From positions 18,699,103 through 18,763,102 of the forward strand of contig CP141131.1 in assembly GCA_035236585.1 (NCBI GenBank): a DNA stretch of 64,000 nucleotides, given 5' to 3'. The DNA is from Warburgia ugandensis. Its lineage: Eukaryota > Streptophyta > Magnoliopsida > Canellales > Canellaceae. Made by a program: the position numbers and the translations under genes. The notes under the pieces are model-generated. The model did no database searches. It worked only from the letters and a program-made list of their open reading frames with translations, and had not been told where the DNA came from. Positions 34,334 through 48,732 of this stretch are shown here, piece by piece (the first letter of the stretch is position 1; each line of letters begins with the position of its first letter).

Positions 34334-36688
34334 ATGGAAGCTAAGTGAAGCTTTTATTCAATAGCCCCTCCAGTCTTAGATAGTGTCAATTATCAAATCT
34401 GGGTTGTTAGGATGGAAATGTACCTCAATGCAATGAACCTTTGGGAAGCTATGGAAGAGGATTATGAAATCACTCCTCTTCCAAACAATCCAACAATGGC
34501 TTAGATTAAGAATCAAAAGGAATGAAAAACAAAAAAGTCCAAGGCAAAAGCTTGCTTGTTTGCTGCAGTTTCTTCCACAATCTTCACTCACATCATGTCA
34601 CTAAGATCAGCAAAGGTGATATGGAATTATCTCAAGACAGAATACGAGGGAGATGAAAGAATTAGAGGAATGCAAGTTTTGAATTTGATTCAGGACTTTG
34701 AGTTGATGAAGATGAAGGAGACTGAATCCATCAAAGAGTATTCTAACAGGTTACTCAACATTGCAAACCGAGTCAGATAACTTGGTTCTGCCTTCCCAGA
34801 CTCAAGGATAGTTGAAAAAATCCTTTTAATGATGCTTAAAAGATTTGAGGCATCTATTACAACCTTAGAAAACACCAAGGACTTGTCAAAGATTACACTT
34901 GCAGAGCTTTTAAATACACCACAAGCGCAGGAGCAAAGAACAGTTATGAGGCAGGAGGGTATTGTCAAGGGAGCCTTACCAGTTAAGCATCATGAGAATG
35001 CAAGAAACAGCAAGAAGAAGAAGGGTAAATGGCATCAAAGCTCAAACGAAGAACCCACAACCAACAACAATGGGGCAAAGCTGGAAATAAAAGGGGTCCT
35101 CATCCTCCACTCCAGCATTGTAGTGGAAAATCTCATCCGCATTTTAAATGCTGGAGAAGACCAAACGCCATGTGCACCAAATGCAATCAGATGGGGCACG
35201 AAGTCGTCATTTGCAAAAACAAAAATCAGCAACACGGTGAAGAGGCACATATTGCTGATCAAGAGGTGGAGGATCAACTGTTTGTGGTTACATGCTTCTC
35301 TGGCATCGAATCAAGTGAGAGCTGGTTAATTGACAGTGGTTGTACTAACCACATAACACATGACAAGGATCGATTCAGGGAACTAAAGAGCACAAATATG
35401 TCGAAGGTTTGAATTGGAAATGGCAAGTACATATCCATGGAAGGAAAGGGAACAGTTGCAATTTTGAGTTGTTCAGGTACAAAGCTCATTTTTTATGTGT
35501 TGTATGTTCCTGAAATTGATCAAAACTTGTTAAGTGTTGTACAACTAATTGAAAAAGGTTATAAAGTTTTGTTCGAAGACAAAAGTTGCTTGATTAACGA
35601 TGCAGTTGGCCAAGATATTTTCAAAGTAAAAATGAAAGGGAAAAGCTTTGCTCTAACTCCATTGGAGGAGGAGCAAACTACTTTCCCAATCAAAGAAAAT
35701 GTCATAGAAGTGTGGCACAAGAGGCTCGGGCATTATCATCATCAGGGGCTGTTGCAGATGAAATCCAAGATGATGGCAAATGATCTTCCAGAACTCGATG
35801 ATCACATTCCAAACTGCAAAGCATGTCAGTTTGGAAATCAAAATAGGAAACCATTTCCCAAGGTAACATGGAGATCATCAAAGAAGCTGTAATTGATTCA
35901 TACAGACATTGTAGGCCCACAAAGAACGCCTTCTCTGAAAGGTAGTCTCTATTATGCTACATTCATTGATGATTTCACCCATACGTTTTGGATTTTCTAT
36001 TTGAAGCATAAATCCGAGGTAGCTCAAGCCTTTTGGAAATTTAAAGCTAGAGTTGAGAATGAGAGTGGTTGTAAAATTCAAACTCTCATATCAGACAATG
36101 ACAAGGAATACACCTCTGAATTATTCAACCGATTCTATGAGGAAGCATGCATTCAATATCAATTAACCATTACTTACACTCCACAACAAAATGGAGTAAG
36201 TGAGAAACGGAACAGATACATCTTGGAAATGACAAGATGTATGTTGCATGAGAAGAATCTACCTAATCAGTTCTGGGTAGAAGCAGCATGCACGATTGTT
36301 TTTTTGCAAAACAGGCTTCCCACAAAAGTAGTGAAGGAACAAACACCCTTCGAGGAGTGGTATCGTTACAAACCATCTCTGAATTTCCATAGAATATTTG
36401 GTTGTTTGTGCTTCACTCATGTTCCATAGATCAAGAGAGATAAGTTGGATAAAAGAGCACTTCCAAGCATCTTCATTGGCTATAACTCAGTTACGAAAGC
36501 TTATAAAATTTTCCAACTGCAAATTAGAAACATTGTTATAAGCAGGGATGTGCACTTTGTAGAAGATGAAGAATGGAACTGGGAAGATGCAAAGCAGACA
36601 GATCATAACTTGAGAGAACTAAAGCTCAAGTCCCTTGGCCCAGACATTGAAGAGCAAAATGATAGTGAGTGGCATCATGATATGGTAG
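34334..36688 (+). pseudogene. copia gag-protease-integrase, broken
   Basis: A UBN2-type gag is readable from about 34380 (QIWVVRMEMYLNAMNLWEAM). A CCHC knuckle C-X2-C-X4-H-X4-C follows at about 35173-35213, then the protease site WLIDSGCTNHIT (about 35318-35355). Integrase follows with its HHCC-type region (VWHKRLGHYHH...CKACQFG, 35710-35835) and catalytic D-D-E residues (HTD at about 35897, SDN at 36094, NGVSEKRN at about 36190). In-frame stops break it, for example near 34502, 34523, 34780, 35410, 35890 and 36428. Many look like Gln or Trp codons lost by transition, as in methylated DNA. The frame ends at the gypsy insertion at 36694 and resumes at 51800. Confidence 0.9.
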
Positions 36689-37223
36689 ATGATTGTGACA
36701 CCCCAAGTTTTTCTAAACCATTTTTCAAAGTTGTAATAATAATAATAATATGTTTTTAAGAAAAATAAATAGGATCCCTAAAAATAAAACTTTCAATTAA
36801 CATAAATAACACAGCGTTCCAAGGAAATCCTTAAGGGTCATCCCATATCCAAAACCACGATAATAAACAAAAGTCAAATCATCAATACACTAAGCATGCT
36901 CAAGGTAAAACCACGACAAATCATACACAGTTGTGAAAAGACAATAATAAGAATAATATGTATAAATTTTCCCATAGGGTCCATCCATGATCACAACGTC
37001 ATACACCCATCAGCAAGTAAAGGTACACTATACAAGTAGTGTGGGTCCAATCTATCCAAAATATGAACATCCATATACAACCCAACCAATCTAAACACAA
37101 GTCCAAGAGACGTACACTAAATTAGTCTTTGATGTACAAAAAAGCAGATGATCCTTAAGGTCCTTGCTCAGTCAATGTAGCTCCACCTACTTAACCTTAG
37201 CGTTACCGCACTCCAAAATCTGA

Positions 37224-37247
37224 GGCATTGCAAAACAAAGCAATGCC
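37224..37247 (-). promoter_or_regulatory. conserved LTR hairpin, element A left LTR
   Basis: GGCATTGC and GCAATGCC pair around the loop AAAACAAA. The same 24 bases occur unchanged in three other LTRs of the nest (49260, 55650, 56977). Function unknown. Confidence 0.8.
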
Positions 37248-37605
37248 TCAACAAGCTATGCTTAAGTAGGTGATCCACATTTAATAATAAATACAAAATA
37301 AAATCAAATGGCACGAAGTATCTAATCATAGCAAAATCTCATAAGATAAAAGTATACAAGGCATGTGAAATATCAACCATCCATGATAGATAGATCAAGA
37401 AATCATGCACTATGCAAATCATCATCAAATCTGAATATCATAGCGTGCAATGCATGAAGCTCATGGATACTCATCAATCACTATAACCAAAAGTCCATAT
37501 CCACAGAACAAATAATGCATGTCATGATCATAGAAAGTCATGCACAAATAAGTCCTGTGAGTGCCTGAACTACACTTAAGGCAATGGCAATGAGTACTCA
37601 TTCCA

Positions 37606-38215
37606 ACCCTAGGTCCCTCACGTGCAGCCTGCATCAATTTATTTCCTGATGGAAGCCTATCAGCCAAAACTACCGCCCTGTCCTCAAATAGGTACAAGAC
37701 CCGGCCACTAATAAAAAAAGTACGGTTGTGCGAGATGAGTGAATCGCAATGCTAGTCGTAAGAGATCATTTCTAGCTAGCAAGGAGAAGGAAGCAAACAG
37801 AGAGAGCTTCGTTTTCGTTTAAGGGAAGGAACGAGCGTTAAACAAGAAGACATAATTCAACATAAATAAGAGAAAGAGAGAAAGAAAAAGCTTAAAAGAA
37901 AGTATGAAGCACACACCCCAAGTTCGAAAGAAAGAGCACTAGCCAGCAAGCAACAAGGAGGACCCTAAGTCCCTTACGTGTAGCTCGTATCAGCTATTTC
38001 GCAATGGAAGCCTGTCAGCCCAAAACTACCAGCCCACCCTCAAATTCGTAGAAGACTCGGCTTACCCCGCTTCACCAGATACAATCTGACCCTGGGTCCC
38101 CCACGTGCAGCCCACATCAGTCTTTTCTTTAAGAAAGCCTGTTAGCACAAAACTACCGGCCCCGCCCTCAAATCGGTACAAGACCTGGCTTACCCCGTTT
38201 CACTCAATGGTCTCG
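37606..38215. repeat. 127-bp LTR array, left copy, three units with insertion
   Basis: Units starting at about 37612, 37964 and 38094 each contain GGTCCC.CACGTG.AGC, AGCC.A.AACTACC and CCTCAAAT.GGTACAAGAC. Between the first and second unit lies about 255 bp (37704-37960) that the other LTR of the same element lacks. Confidence 0.75.
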
Positions 38216-39818
38216 GTCAAGATCCATGATAAGGTGCAATCCATCACATAACAAACATGGATAATCATGAAATCAAATGTCATGATAACAAATATGAAGT
38301 ACTAAATGCATTTCAATAAATCATAATAGTGCATAAGACACATGCCTTAAGAATTTTTGATAAGTCATGGTCGATGGAATCAAAAGAAAAATCCCAAATG
38401 TGATCACCTATCTCAACAATAGCGACACTCCAATTAGGCACGTAGATAATATCATGTCGTGCGCTCTGACGTACCTATCACATCACAAGTCATCTATCAC
38501 TTGGCATTCTCACATCTCAAAGTAATCAACTCAAGTGATAACTTCATCAATCTAGTCGTTAATCCTGGATCAACGACCCAGATCGTTTGGTTAACCCTCT
38601 ATCAGGTCAATCTTGTACTAGATGAGGTTTTTCTAACATCTATATGAACATTTGTGGTCATTGATCATCAATCTATATCATGATTCACTTAATTTATGAC
38701 CCTTGATCAATGAAGTATCAGTCCCTAACATCTCGTGAAGTTTGGAGACGATCTGACCATTGGATCGCTCCGTAACACTTATAATTGACATTTGATCATC
38801 AATTCTAGCCATACTCATCATGATCCTTCTAATTTTAGTGTTTCATAACTCATCTGTGGTGTTTGATCATCGATTAGACATCAGGATGTCACTATTTACA
38901 CAGTGACAGATTGGACTGTCCAAATTGTCCAATCTATTTTCTAGCACATATCACAAATTATATCTATTCTAACCTATATCAAGTATAGATCTATCCATTA
39001 CTAAACATAGATTAACAATTCAATGGTCAGATTATCCCTAAAACCTAGATCTCAGATGAAATTGTATGGATTTAGCAAAATACAACAAATCGGGAATAGG
39101 GCTTCATAGATTTTACCTTCAGAGCATGCTTCCATGCTTCTTACACCCTTGGATGGTCTGGATCAATACTGATTTCAGATGAAATCCTCCGATCCACCTC
39201 GCGGGCACTTTTCCCCTCTAATTGACAGTCAAAATGATCTTGGATCTCCCAACAACCTTGGGGCTTTTATTCTTCTAGGCAAGCTGTGTAAGATGATTGG
39301 CTTGAATCAACGATCTGAGCTGTTGTCGTCTCCGGCTGTGGCTTGCAAATTCTGATGACTATTTTTGCAGGCGTACTGTTTTTCCTCTAATATGATGTTG
39401 TTTCTTATCCAATCACGATGAAACCAAAGGGGTTTTTATCGTTTCACCATGTTGGACAAAGTGATCGGCTCGGATCACTAATTCGAGCCGACATCGTCTC
39501 CGGCGAGCTCCTGCAACTCCGGCGATGCTAGACCCCCTTTCTTTCTTCTTCGGCGTGGCATGATTTCTGCAGCGGAAAGAGACCCTTCTCCTCCTTTCCC
39601 TTCCTCTTCTTCTCCTTCTTCTTTCTCCTTCTCTTCTTCTTTTCTTCTTCTCTCTTCTGGTTTCTCTCCTTCTTTCTATTAAGATTGAGAAACATACCGT
39701 AAGGTCTGTTTTCTCTTTCCCTATTTTGATTTGTTTAATGTTTATTATTATATTATATTATATATATATATACACATGTATGTTTCTACTTTATTTTTAT
39801 TTTTTTTTGTATAGCACA

Positions 39819-39832
39819 TTCTTCCCACCTTA
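39819..39832 (-). promoter_or_regulatory. element A polypurine tract
   Basis: On the minus strand TAAGGTGGGAAGAA directly precedes the 3' LTR start. Just upstream, GGGACGAAATTCCTATAAGG is the typical tail of gypsy chromovirus pol. Confidence 0.75.
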
Positions 39833-42800
39833 TAGGAATTTCGTCCCTGAAATTCTTTTTATGTCATTCTTCAACAATCCTAAAAACATCCACATATCAT
39901 AAGATCTACATATCGAATGCAAAATTCCCCCGAGTCAATGCCAACAACAGCTTCATGCCCTGTTATCTCCTCAGGTATAACTCGTAGATATAAACCAACG
40001 CACATTTCAAACCATTTCAATCACATAACTCATATTATGGTTAAGACGTGTCATAAACACGTATAATGTAATTAACATAAATCATACTTTCATCCAAGAG
40101 TTAATCATTTGTTTACATCTACAGCATAAGTAAACCACAATGTCAACAAAATTGATTTGTCACAAGTCACATACAAGCAATTCTACATCAAATCTATTCC
40201 AGCCTATATTACCTCCTCATTAGGCAATGTGTATCAATCAACCAATATCACATCAACTCTTGAACAGGCAATACATGCTAATCAAGATTGAGGCATACCA
40301 ATTCACTAACAGGCAATCATATGCCGATCCGAATCAAAGCATACTAGCTGAGTAACAGGTAATCATATGCCAAATCAAAATCCAATCTACAACATAATCA
40401 TACTGTGAGTACATAGAAGCCTACCACTTAGAAGCTTGCCAGTGCCTCACGCACCCTCCCTCATTGGCCAACCTCTTAGGTTGGCCTCATCAGCTACTCA
40501 CAAGTATCAATTGTAATTTGAATTCTAATTTCTCATAAGAAAATAATCTCATATAATATTATACATCAATGTTATCCTGGTAAAACTCAATTACTTGACT
40601 CTAGCAATTCATAAGACTAAGGAATTAGGAACTTTAATCACCAGTTTGGCTAATCTCAGTCATCACAGTCTTGATAAACTGTCTTTCTTCTAAAATTCAA
40701 GTATCCCATTCCTAATGAAATTTCAGCAAAGTCTCCTCTGTTTTTCAGACTTTCGCATTTAACGCATGCAATTACGATACACCTAATAAACCATTTAATG
40801 ACAATTAATACATTTAAGAGACTTTGTCTCAGCATATTCCACATTTAATATGGCAAAACTAAACATTCAACCCACATATCATCCTGATATCACAAATTTT
40901 AATGCAATGAGGTTTACTTATCCATCTCTACAATTTCAATCACCATATCCATATCCTTAAGTAGAATAGTGCAAAACATTTTATAACACCATCCATAAAT
41001 AAGTGTTTAACTCCACACTCATCATCACCACAACAATATAAAATGGAAGATTCTCATATCATCCCACAATCTTCTGTTAAAAGTTCATGTTGAATTGCAT
41101 TGATATAGAAATATGAAAATTTACAATCCCAACTACAAATAAAAAATTCAATTACTATAATGAATCTTACTTTAATTCTATCATCATAGCCTTTACGCAA
41201 TTAACTTTCCACGACTACTATATATGTTCAGAACGGATAACTTTTTCATAACATTTCAATCATAATCATGAACAGATTTTTCAGCTCATTCATCTAAGTT
41301 TCACATATGAATCCAAAATAAAAAAGATAACCATTCAATTAAAGAACATCCTTGACATCATCAAATTTCAATTTATTGTAAGAGTATTTGCTGCATTACA
41401 TTCAGATAATTAGAAACAATACTCCTTAAGTATAGATACAAGAATTCAATCACAATTACTGGAGATAACACATATGATTCAAAACTAATATATGAGCTTA
41501 CACCCTTGGGTGTATTCAAACTCGAATATAGAAATAATACATCTAGTGGTTCTCAATTGCCTATATAAACTAATAGCATTAATTGAACAATTGAAATCTC
41601 ATTGTGCAATCACTTCGAATACTTAAATAACACCACTGGTGTTCATAAAGATCTCTATTGTATCATCTCACTCTAAATAATGATACTAAAAGGTTTTCAT
41701 CATTACATACCAATACAAATGCTTAGAATATTCTCCACTAGCATATGATTCCAATGAATTCCCTCACTTCATTTATCATATAAGGTTTATATCACCTAAC
41801 CTCATATATATAAACAAATACTCTTCATCAGGAGAGTCCAAATTCATAGTGTTGATCAAAAGCTAGTGGAATAAACCAGAAGTCCATCAATAAAATAATT
41901 GATAGAATGTCTCAAATTTGGATGCAATTCAAATATCAGGTATGATCTTTCGAAATAAATAATCCAAGAATCTTTCTCAAGATCAAGCATAAATCCAATC
42001 ACTTATTTTATTAAAGGTTGATTTAACATGATTTCACTGTAATTAACTGTCCTCCAACAAATAGAACCCATCGTAAGGATAATATCATAATCCATCAATT
42101 CAAGGAGGATAAAGTCAGTATCTATCCTCTCACTCATCATCATTTCCACCAGTATCCCCTAGAAGTACTTACAAGTTTCACTAACTTGTCAATCAATGTC
42201 ATAACCTCCAACCCAAGGATGATTGAATCCTAAATCAAGGAGGATCTTTGTATGTTTATCAATAATCAAGAAGGTTCTTTCCTTAACTTGGGTTGAGGTC
42301 AGTACTTGCTTTAAGTAATGGTAATGACAGTCAAAAGCATGATCTGCACGTAAATGTAAAGATATCAGAATGAATCATCATTACCAATGTGGGGCCATCT
42401 CTGTTTTATCTTTAATGTCAATTTGTCTGATACATTGTCCTTTGAGGCAGTCTTTAAAGAAAGTCCTAACAGTCACAGTGTCTCCAAGATTGTTGTTATA
42501 ATGATGGCTACCGGTGTTATTACCACTATTGTGGTGGTCTATCACTCTAGTACAATACTGTCTAGGTGCTTGTCCATAAAACTATTGCTCTTCTCACATC
42601 CACATTCCAGCACTGCCCATTCAGATGTCACTGACTCCATGGCCTATATAACTATATCAATAAAAGAGTCTCTTTACCTCACTAGGCTGGCTTGAATTAT
42701 CCATGTCTGTGCCACTACGGTTGGCTCCCTTAGCCCTAAGAGAATTTTCCTCAATATAAAAGCTATGTTAGTTGCCTCTGTCACCAATGTGTAACACACT

Positions 42801-43310
42801 ACGATCAACTATTTCCACCATTTAGGTGTCAACATATCAACAAATTCTATCTATAACCTCTTATTCATGATAGGTTTTAGGGCAACTATTCTTTCCAGTG
42901 TAAACAAGCTTAATACCATTAAACCATCAAATTCCTCTGTTCTACAATGGCAACTCTCGTAGTATCCCCAACTGCTCATATAACAAAATACTGATCATTA
43001 TAGGCCTTCTTAAGAGCCTTCTACATAAAAATCTTGAAAATAGGGAAACACATCCTCTAAAATGACTATCATTAGAATTCTTATAATTTCATTTCCAATG
43101 CCCTCACCTCCATCATTTCATTTCCTTTAACCAATGAATTATGTCATGATCATATCAATCAAAATCATTTATAATTGTCAATCTTATACCTAATGTAATT
43201 AATCTTTCACAATAACTTTCTCAGCCATAGGGGATCACATCATCATTTCTATTCGCGTTGGATGTAAATTATTTATAATCAATTTTATCTTACTTCATTC
43301 TCTTCATACG
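39833..43310 (-). pseudogene. element A internal region, decayed, no pol motifs readable
   Basis: No frame longer than about 100 codons and no RT or integrase motifs on the minus strand. A perfect short hairpin GGCCAACCT-CTT-AGGTTGGCC lies at 40466-40486, and short AACAGGCAAT repeats at 40265-40350. The expected position is pol, but the sequence does not show it. Confidence 0.5.
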
Positions 43311-43315
43311 ATAGA

Positions 43316-46300
43316 TGTAATGACCCTGGATTTTTGTAAATTATTAAGGAAAATTAATAAAGTTTGAATTTTTAGCAATTCTGGGCTAGAATATTAGGTT
43401 ATTGAAATTTTTATTTTATTTTATAGAGATTATATCATGAATTAAAACATAGAAATTATGGATGTACTTAAAAAACTAATCAAAACGACATTAAGTACAT
43501 TCAATTCTGAGTTAAAATAAAAAATCCATAATATTCTACATTTTAGCGATAGCCAAGAAATAAGACCTCAATATTCATAATGTACTCAAAAATACGATTC
43601 CAATGCCACTAAGTACGCTCGATTCTAAGTCCGGATCCGGACAAATAGTGCCTAGTTTTCTCCCATTTTGGAATTAAAAGGGCAAAAAGGTCTTTTCACA
43701 TGAAAGTGGGGCCCACAATGTGGGCCAATGTTCTAGAAGCAACAATAATTGCTTAATGCATTATTAGCTAGTAGTGGAGAGTTGGATAGGATTGTAGTGG
43801 AGAATGGGATGGGAATGGAGAATGTACTTTTAATTAAATATTCTAAAGTAATAAAATATATTATCAAAAGAAATAGTAAAAAATTCAAATTTGGCTATAA
43901 ATCTAACTCAAAAATTTTCACAACCTTTCCCACAAAATTCTCAAATCTTCTCTGGAGTTTCAGCTCCAAATTCTCCCTCATTCTTTCCCAATATCTCTTT
44001 TCCTTATTTCTCTCTCCTCTCTCTAATTGGAATAAGAGACCTAAAATCAATTAGGCACTCCATTCCAAATAGAACCTTATAAATCTCACCGTCTATAACA
44101 TCCTATACTACCTTATATACAAAAAACCCAAATCAATTTCAAGATCCAACGGTTCAAACAACGGGAAATCACAAAAAAAAAGAAGAAGAGAGGGGCTATC
44201 AGGCTATATTATCATCAACCAGTAATTCTATCAAATTGGGCATCAAATATAAGTTTTTTCTCCAATTAGGTAGGTGGAACTACTTTCTAGACATATTTAT
44301 TATTGTTTTGTGTAATTTTATTTGAATGAAAAATTGTAAAAGTAAAGTAAATACCAGAGCCTTCAATTCATAGTGATGGAGAGCTCAGATTTTTTGAAAA
44401 ATCTGAGCCTTACAATCAATCCAAAAGGGTCCCAAAACCCTAGGGTAAAAATTTTAAGAAATTTTATAAGTTTTGGACCCTCAATTGAGAGAGATTCGTT
44501 CCATTGGGCCCAGATCAAATCTGGACCCTATGAATGACTGTGAACTTCAAATGATGATTGTGGAGTCATATGAACTCCAAATTGAGATCGAAAAGAAGCT
44601 ATAAAAGCTTGTAATGTCTAGTTTCTTATTAAATTATAATATGTGTAAAATTATTCATGAAACATTTTGTATTTTGGAAATAATTTTCCAATTTCCAAGA
44701 TCTGAGGTGATCAGATCTTGAAAATTTGTTTTAATGATGATATAATATTAAAATAAAGTGGAACCCATGGTTGATTTGGACAGATCTGAGATAAATTAAG
44801 GGATATACCCTTTATGGTAGAAAAACCCTAAAAATACAAAGGGACCCACTTAATCAATGAGATCAAGTATGATCAGATCCTTGGGATGGATTAAATGGAC
44901 GATATTATGATGGAATCCAGTTAGATCATTGATTAAATGTGACAAAATCAAGTGGATATGATTTTTGGATCTTAATGGATTAAAAGCCCTAAAGGTAATT
45001 AAAACCCTTGATCTAAAGGAAAATACATAAGATCTAATGGTTGGATCATATTTAAAGGTTTATAATAATATTAATATAGTTATTTTAATTTAATTTATTG
45101 GATAATAGAAGTGTAAATGTGATTTATGTTATAAGTTAGAAAGCATGAGAGTGTAATCTTTAATTTTTAGCATGATATGCCCTAAATGATTAGTTTGTTA
45201 GTAGATTTGATTATCTTAGGGCCATGTTAGTGTAAATTAGATATTTAAACATGATTCCATTAGGATAGAAGTACAATTTTATATATTTCATAACTTAGGA
45301 TCATGTTAGTTTATGTATAATTTTATTTCACTTGGTTGAGTTACATTTATAGGAAGAATGTTAGTATATGGTTGTTAAACTTATATTTGATTTATGCTTT
45401 AAAGTTTATATTTGATATATGGTTGTCAAATTATATTCAATTGTTAAGTAGTTGTTAAGATATAATGAACATAAATCACCAAAAATATAAACTAATGAAA
45501 TATAGAGATTCATGGACAACTAAGATGAATGAATGATTTTGACTTAATAAAGGTTATAGTTAGTAGGACAATATAAGGAATGATTTACTATTTCCTTGGC
45601 CCAAAGTAGGAAAATAATGAACATCCATGGATGACATTGTGCATATCCATAGAAATTAATTAAAATCAATTAGAGAAGGGACTTAAGGTAAAGAGCTCAT
45701 AGGAACCTTGTCAAAGGTTGAGCTAGTACCACTCCAGTGGACTAAACATTGTGGTTATAGGGGGTATACAAGAGCCAAGTGTTTTTCCCTCGCCTCCCAT
45801 TGATGTAAGAGAGGTTTAAATGCCTCCTTACATGAGGCTTGTATTAACCACTCTTTGAACAGACTTTAACTGGTAAGCACTAGTCATCCGGAACTAAGGA
45901 GGAGCTATATAGTAATAGGAAGAAATAAATTATCTTTAACCAAGTAAGACACTAACTGGTTGAATAATAATAAGAACATAAAAAGATAACAAATTATCTA
46001 ACCCTAATAAAAATAGTGAGTAAGATAAGGATGATCAAACAAGATGAGATCTTTTATGATAAAAAAACAATAAGGAAAAAGAAACACCAATGTATATTAG
46101 ATTGTTTATGTATGATATAGATAGTACTTGTATAGATGATACTAAACCCTTGGATATATGTTATTCAAGGAAGAAAGATTCAGATCATCCTACATAAGCA
46201 TGATCAAAAGACCATGTAGTATGCACCCTTGATTAGAAAAATGACATTATACATATGATTTGACAGATATATGTTGATTGAGATTATGGAAAATTTCAAG

Positions 46301-47652
46301 GAGTAAGAATACCTTATTGAGGTAGGTGGATTATTAAGAATGTCTTTACATGAAGATACATGTCTAATACATGATCTTATGTTTTGAAGTATTGACATGT
46401 ATAATACCAATATATTAAGGTAAATACCTCAAATTGAAATATGATCCAACCAAATGATGAGGAAAATAAGTATTAAATGGTTAAGTTGAGAATTGAGAAC
46501 AACCCTAAGTGAGTAGGAAAGTAGAAAATATTCCAGCCCTAATAAACAGATAGATAGTCTGATATGTATAAGTATTATTTTACATACAAGCTTTGAGGCT
46601 TGTGATTTTGTTTTTAACAGGCATAGGCATGGGGATGCTATGTTAGGAGAGTTAAGAGGATTTGGCCACCCGCTCTTTGAAACTTGATGATATTGAATAC
46701 CAAGCCTAAGAAAGGCTAAAAGTCGGGTGGGGCAATTATGGGAAGGTCACCACTGTGATAGCCATGGTCCTCCAATATGGACATGGAGATTGTAATTTCC
46801 ACTGAGAATGATATAAGTGGATTATATAACAGTTATTCGAGCGCGCTGTATGGATCAAAATGCAAGCATATTAGTCCTTGATTATTTTGCATTATGATGC
46901 ATATGAAATTGGCATAATGAAATTCCTTAAGGGATGGCACGATGAAATGCCAGGTAATTGTATATTACCAATATTTTTCCCAAGAAGGGAAATTCCCAGT
47001 ATAGTAATTGGCTGAGATACAAATCTCCTATAATGAAAGGAGTTGATCAGCTTTGTATGGAAATGATTATTGATTATTTTTACAATTTTAACGGATTTGT
47101 CCTTATACAATATGTATGTATAAAGGTGAATACAAAATGACTTATGGGATAATTGAATATTGAGATTATATTATCAATAACATATATTCTTATCCCCTAC
47201 CAAGCATAACTTGCTGAGATATTGTAAATGTTCGAATGTTTACAATATCTCATATACAGAGAAGGAGACTTAGGAGCTCAAGACTTGAAGAACTATTGAA
47301 GAATAAGTAATCATGGTATATCCCTTGAAACATTGTATTAAGAGCATATATTGTATTTGAACTTTGTAATTTGGATTGTGTATTTGGACAAGCATTGTAA
47401 GGATACAATGGGCTGTGTACTATGAACCACTTGATAGATCCTGAAGTTTAATAAAAGTATATTCCTTCAATGGAATTTTATCTTGCACAAAATTCTACTT
47501 ATGTTATGTATGAAGTGGTGACTTAGGTTTTACAAAACAAATTCTAAAGAAAAGAATTTCCGTTGCTTTGGTTTGTGAATTTTTTTTACTCTAAGGGTCC
47601 TATCTTTACCAAATGTATTATAAAATGTGTTATAAAAACCCGGGTCGCTATA
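43316..47652. mobile_element. probable solo LTR, element B (4.3 kb)
   Basis: Bounded by TGTAATGACCC and its imperfect inverse GGGTCGCTATA, with ATAGA on both sides (43311-43315 and 47653-47657). These TG...CA-type palindromic ends and the 5-bp duplication are those of a gypsy LTR. I found no internal second copy of the ends, no primer site and no coding region, so a very long solo LTR fits best. A non-autonomous element with decayed short LTRs is the alternative. It lacks the hairpin shared by the other gypsy LTRs here, so it is another family. Confidence 0.7.
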
Positions 47653-47657
47653 ATAGA

Positions 47658-48600
47658 CACCTCTGATTTACAATCAAGTAACCAATCTTGTCAATCACTC
47701 GTATATATGGTATTATATTTAATTTAGCCTTTTCTAGCATCTCATTCCCTAATTAGGAGATTTATCATTTTTTACTCATCGCTTAATTAACATCATTACT
47801 ACAAACCGTTATTATAAAATAATTGTTATTTCCTCAAAGTGCTATGCACCTACAAATCATAATAAAATCCTCACAATAGTTCATAAATATTGACTTTGCA
47901 TTGATGACTAGCTATTAAAATTTCTATATGGATAAGAACTCATTAAGTTTCACTTCACTATTCATTTTCATCCATAGAACATTAGGATCTTATCTCATCA
48001 AATTTTCAATAGTTTCCACTATATTACAATTTATTCTTCAAATAAATACAATTTAAGTTTAATTTATACAATACTTCTGTCCACTTTCTCAAGTTCTCAC
48101 CAGTTGTAATCACTTCTGATCCTTTTCTATTATCATCTCATGATTGTGGCATAATAGTTGTTATACCTCTTCACATGTTCATACATACTGCCCAAAATTG
48201 GACTTGCACTCTCATAGGATAGTCCATGTGAATAGACCTTTCATCATATAATAAAGTTTGCATATGCAATTATCAATTATACTTCCCATTTAGATTCTAT
48301 ACTATAAGAATCACACACTTTTCTTGGAAGTGCGTGTCCTCGGAACCATACAAGGATTTAAAGTCTCATCTTTACTAAAGAAAGTCTGTTAATTCTCATG
48401 GAATCAATTATTTCCCAATCATCATATCTCTGTAATTCACTCTTAGGAATTACTTCACCTTAATGGACTGTATATGTAATATCAGGCCTTGTACCATTGG
48501 GGCCACTGAGTCTATGTCACGAGCCCCTTTGCCTTGATGACTCGGCAAGAGCGACAACTGGTGGAGTGGGGGTGGACCTAGTCTTCCTTCGAGAAACCAT
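47658..48600 (-). pseudogene. element A gag start, decayed
   Basis: Minus-strand ATG at 48600 opens MVSRRKTRSTPTPPVVALAE, a basic, proline-rich start usual for gypsy gag, then meets stops. The region is homologous to 54111-55034 in element C. Confidence 0.55.
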
Positions 48601-48718
48601 CTATTTAAAGTTTCAATATCACATCGTATAAGTATTCTTCCTATCTCAGTCTCATCGTGAACTCATGGGCTGTTAATCTAATTGGACCCTTAAAGTGGTG
48701 ATGATGGAATAAACACTA

Positions 48719-48732
48719 GCTCTGATACCAAA
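48719..48732 (-). promoter_or_regulatory. element A primer-binding site
   Basis: Minus strand reads TTTGGTATCAGAGC, an exact match to the initiator tRNA-Met site, one base from the LTR end. This fixes the element's orientation. Confidence 0.92.

Larger units (their letters stand above)
36694..39818 (-). repeat. element A 3' LTR (3.1 kb)
   Basis: Pairs along its length with 48734-51794. It starts TGTGACACCCCAAG on the plus strand and ends TATAGCACA. It holds the conserved hairpin (37224-37247), three units of the 127-bp array, a block at about 37704-37960 absent from the other LTR, and a pyrimidine-rich stretch at 39590-39660. Confidence 0.88.

Noticed and set aside
42387-42695. 102-codon plus-strand frame inside element A
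   Set aside because: It is antisense to the element, short, without motifs, and lies in decayed retroelement sequence.
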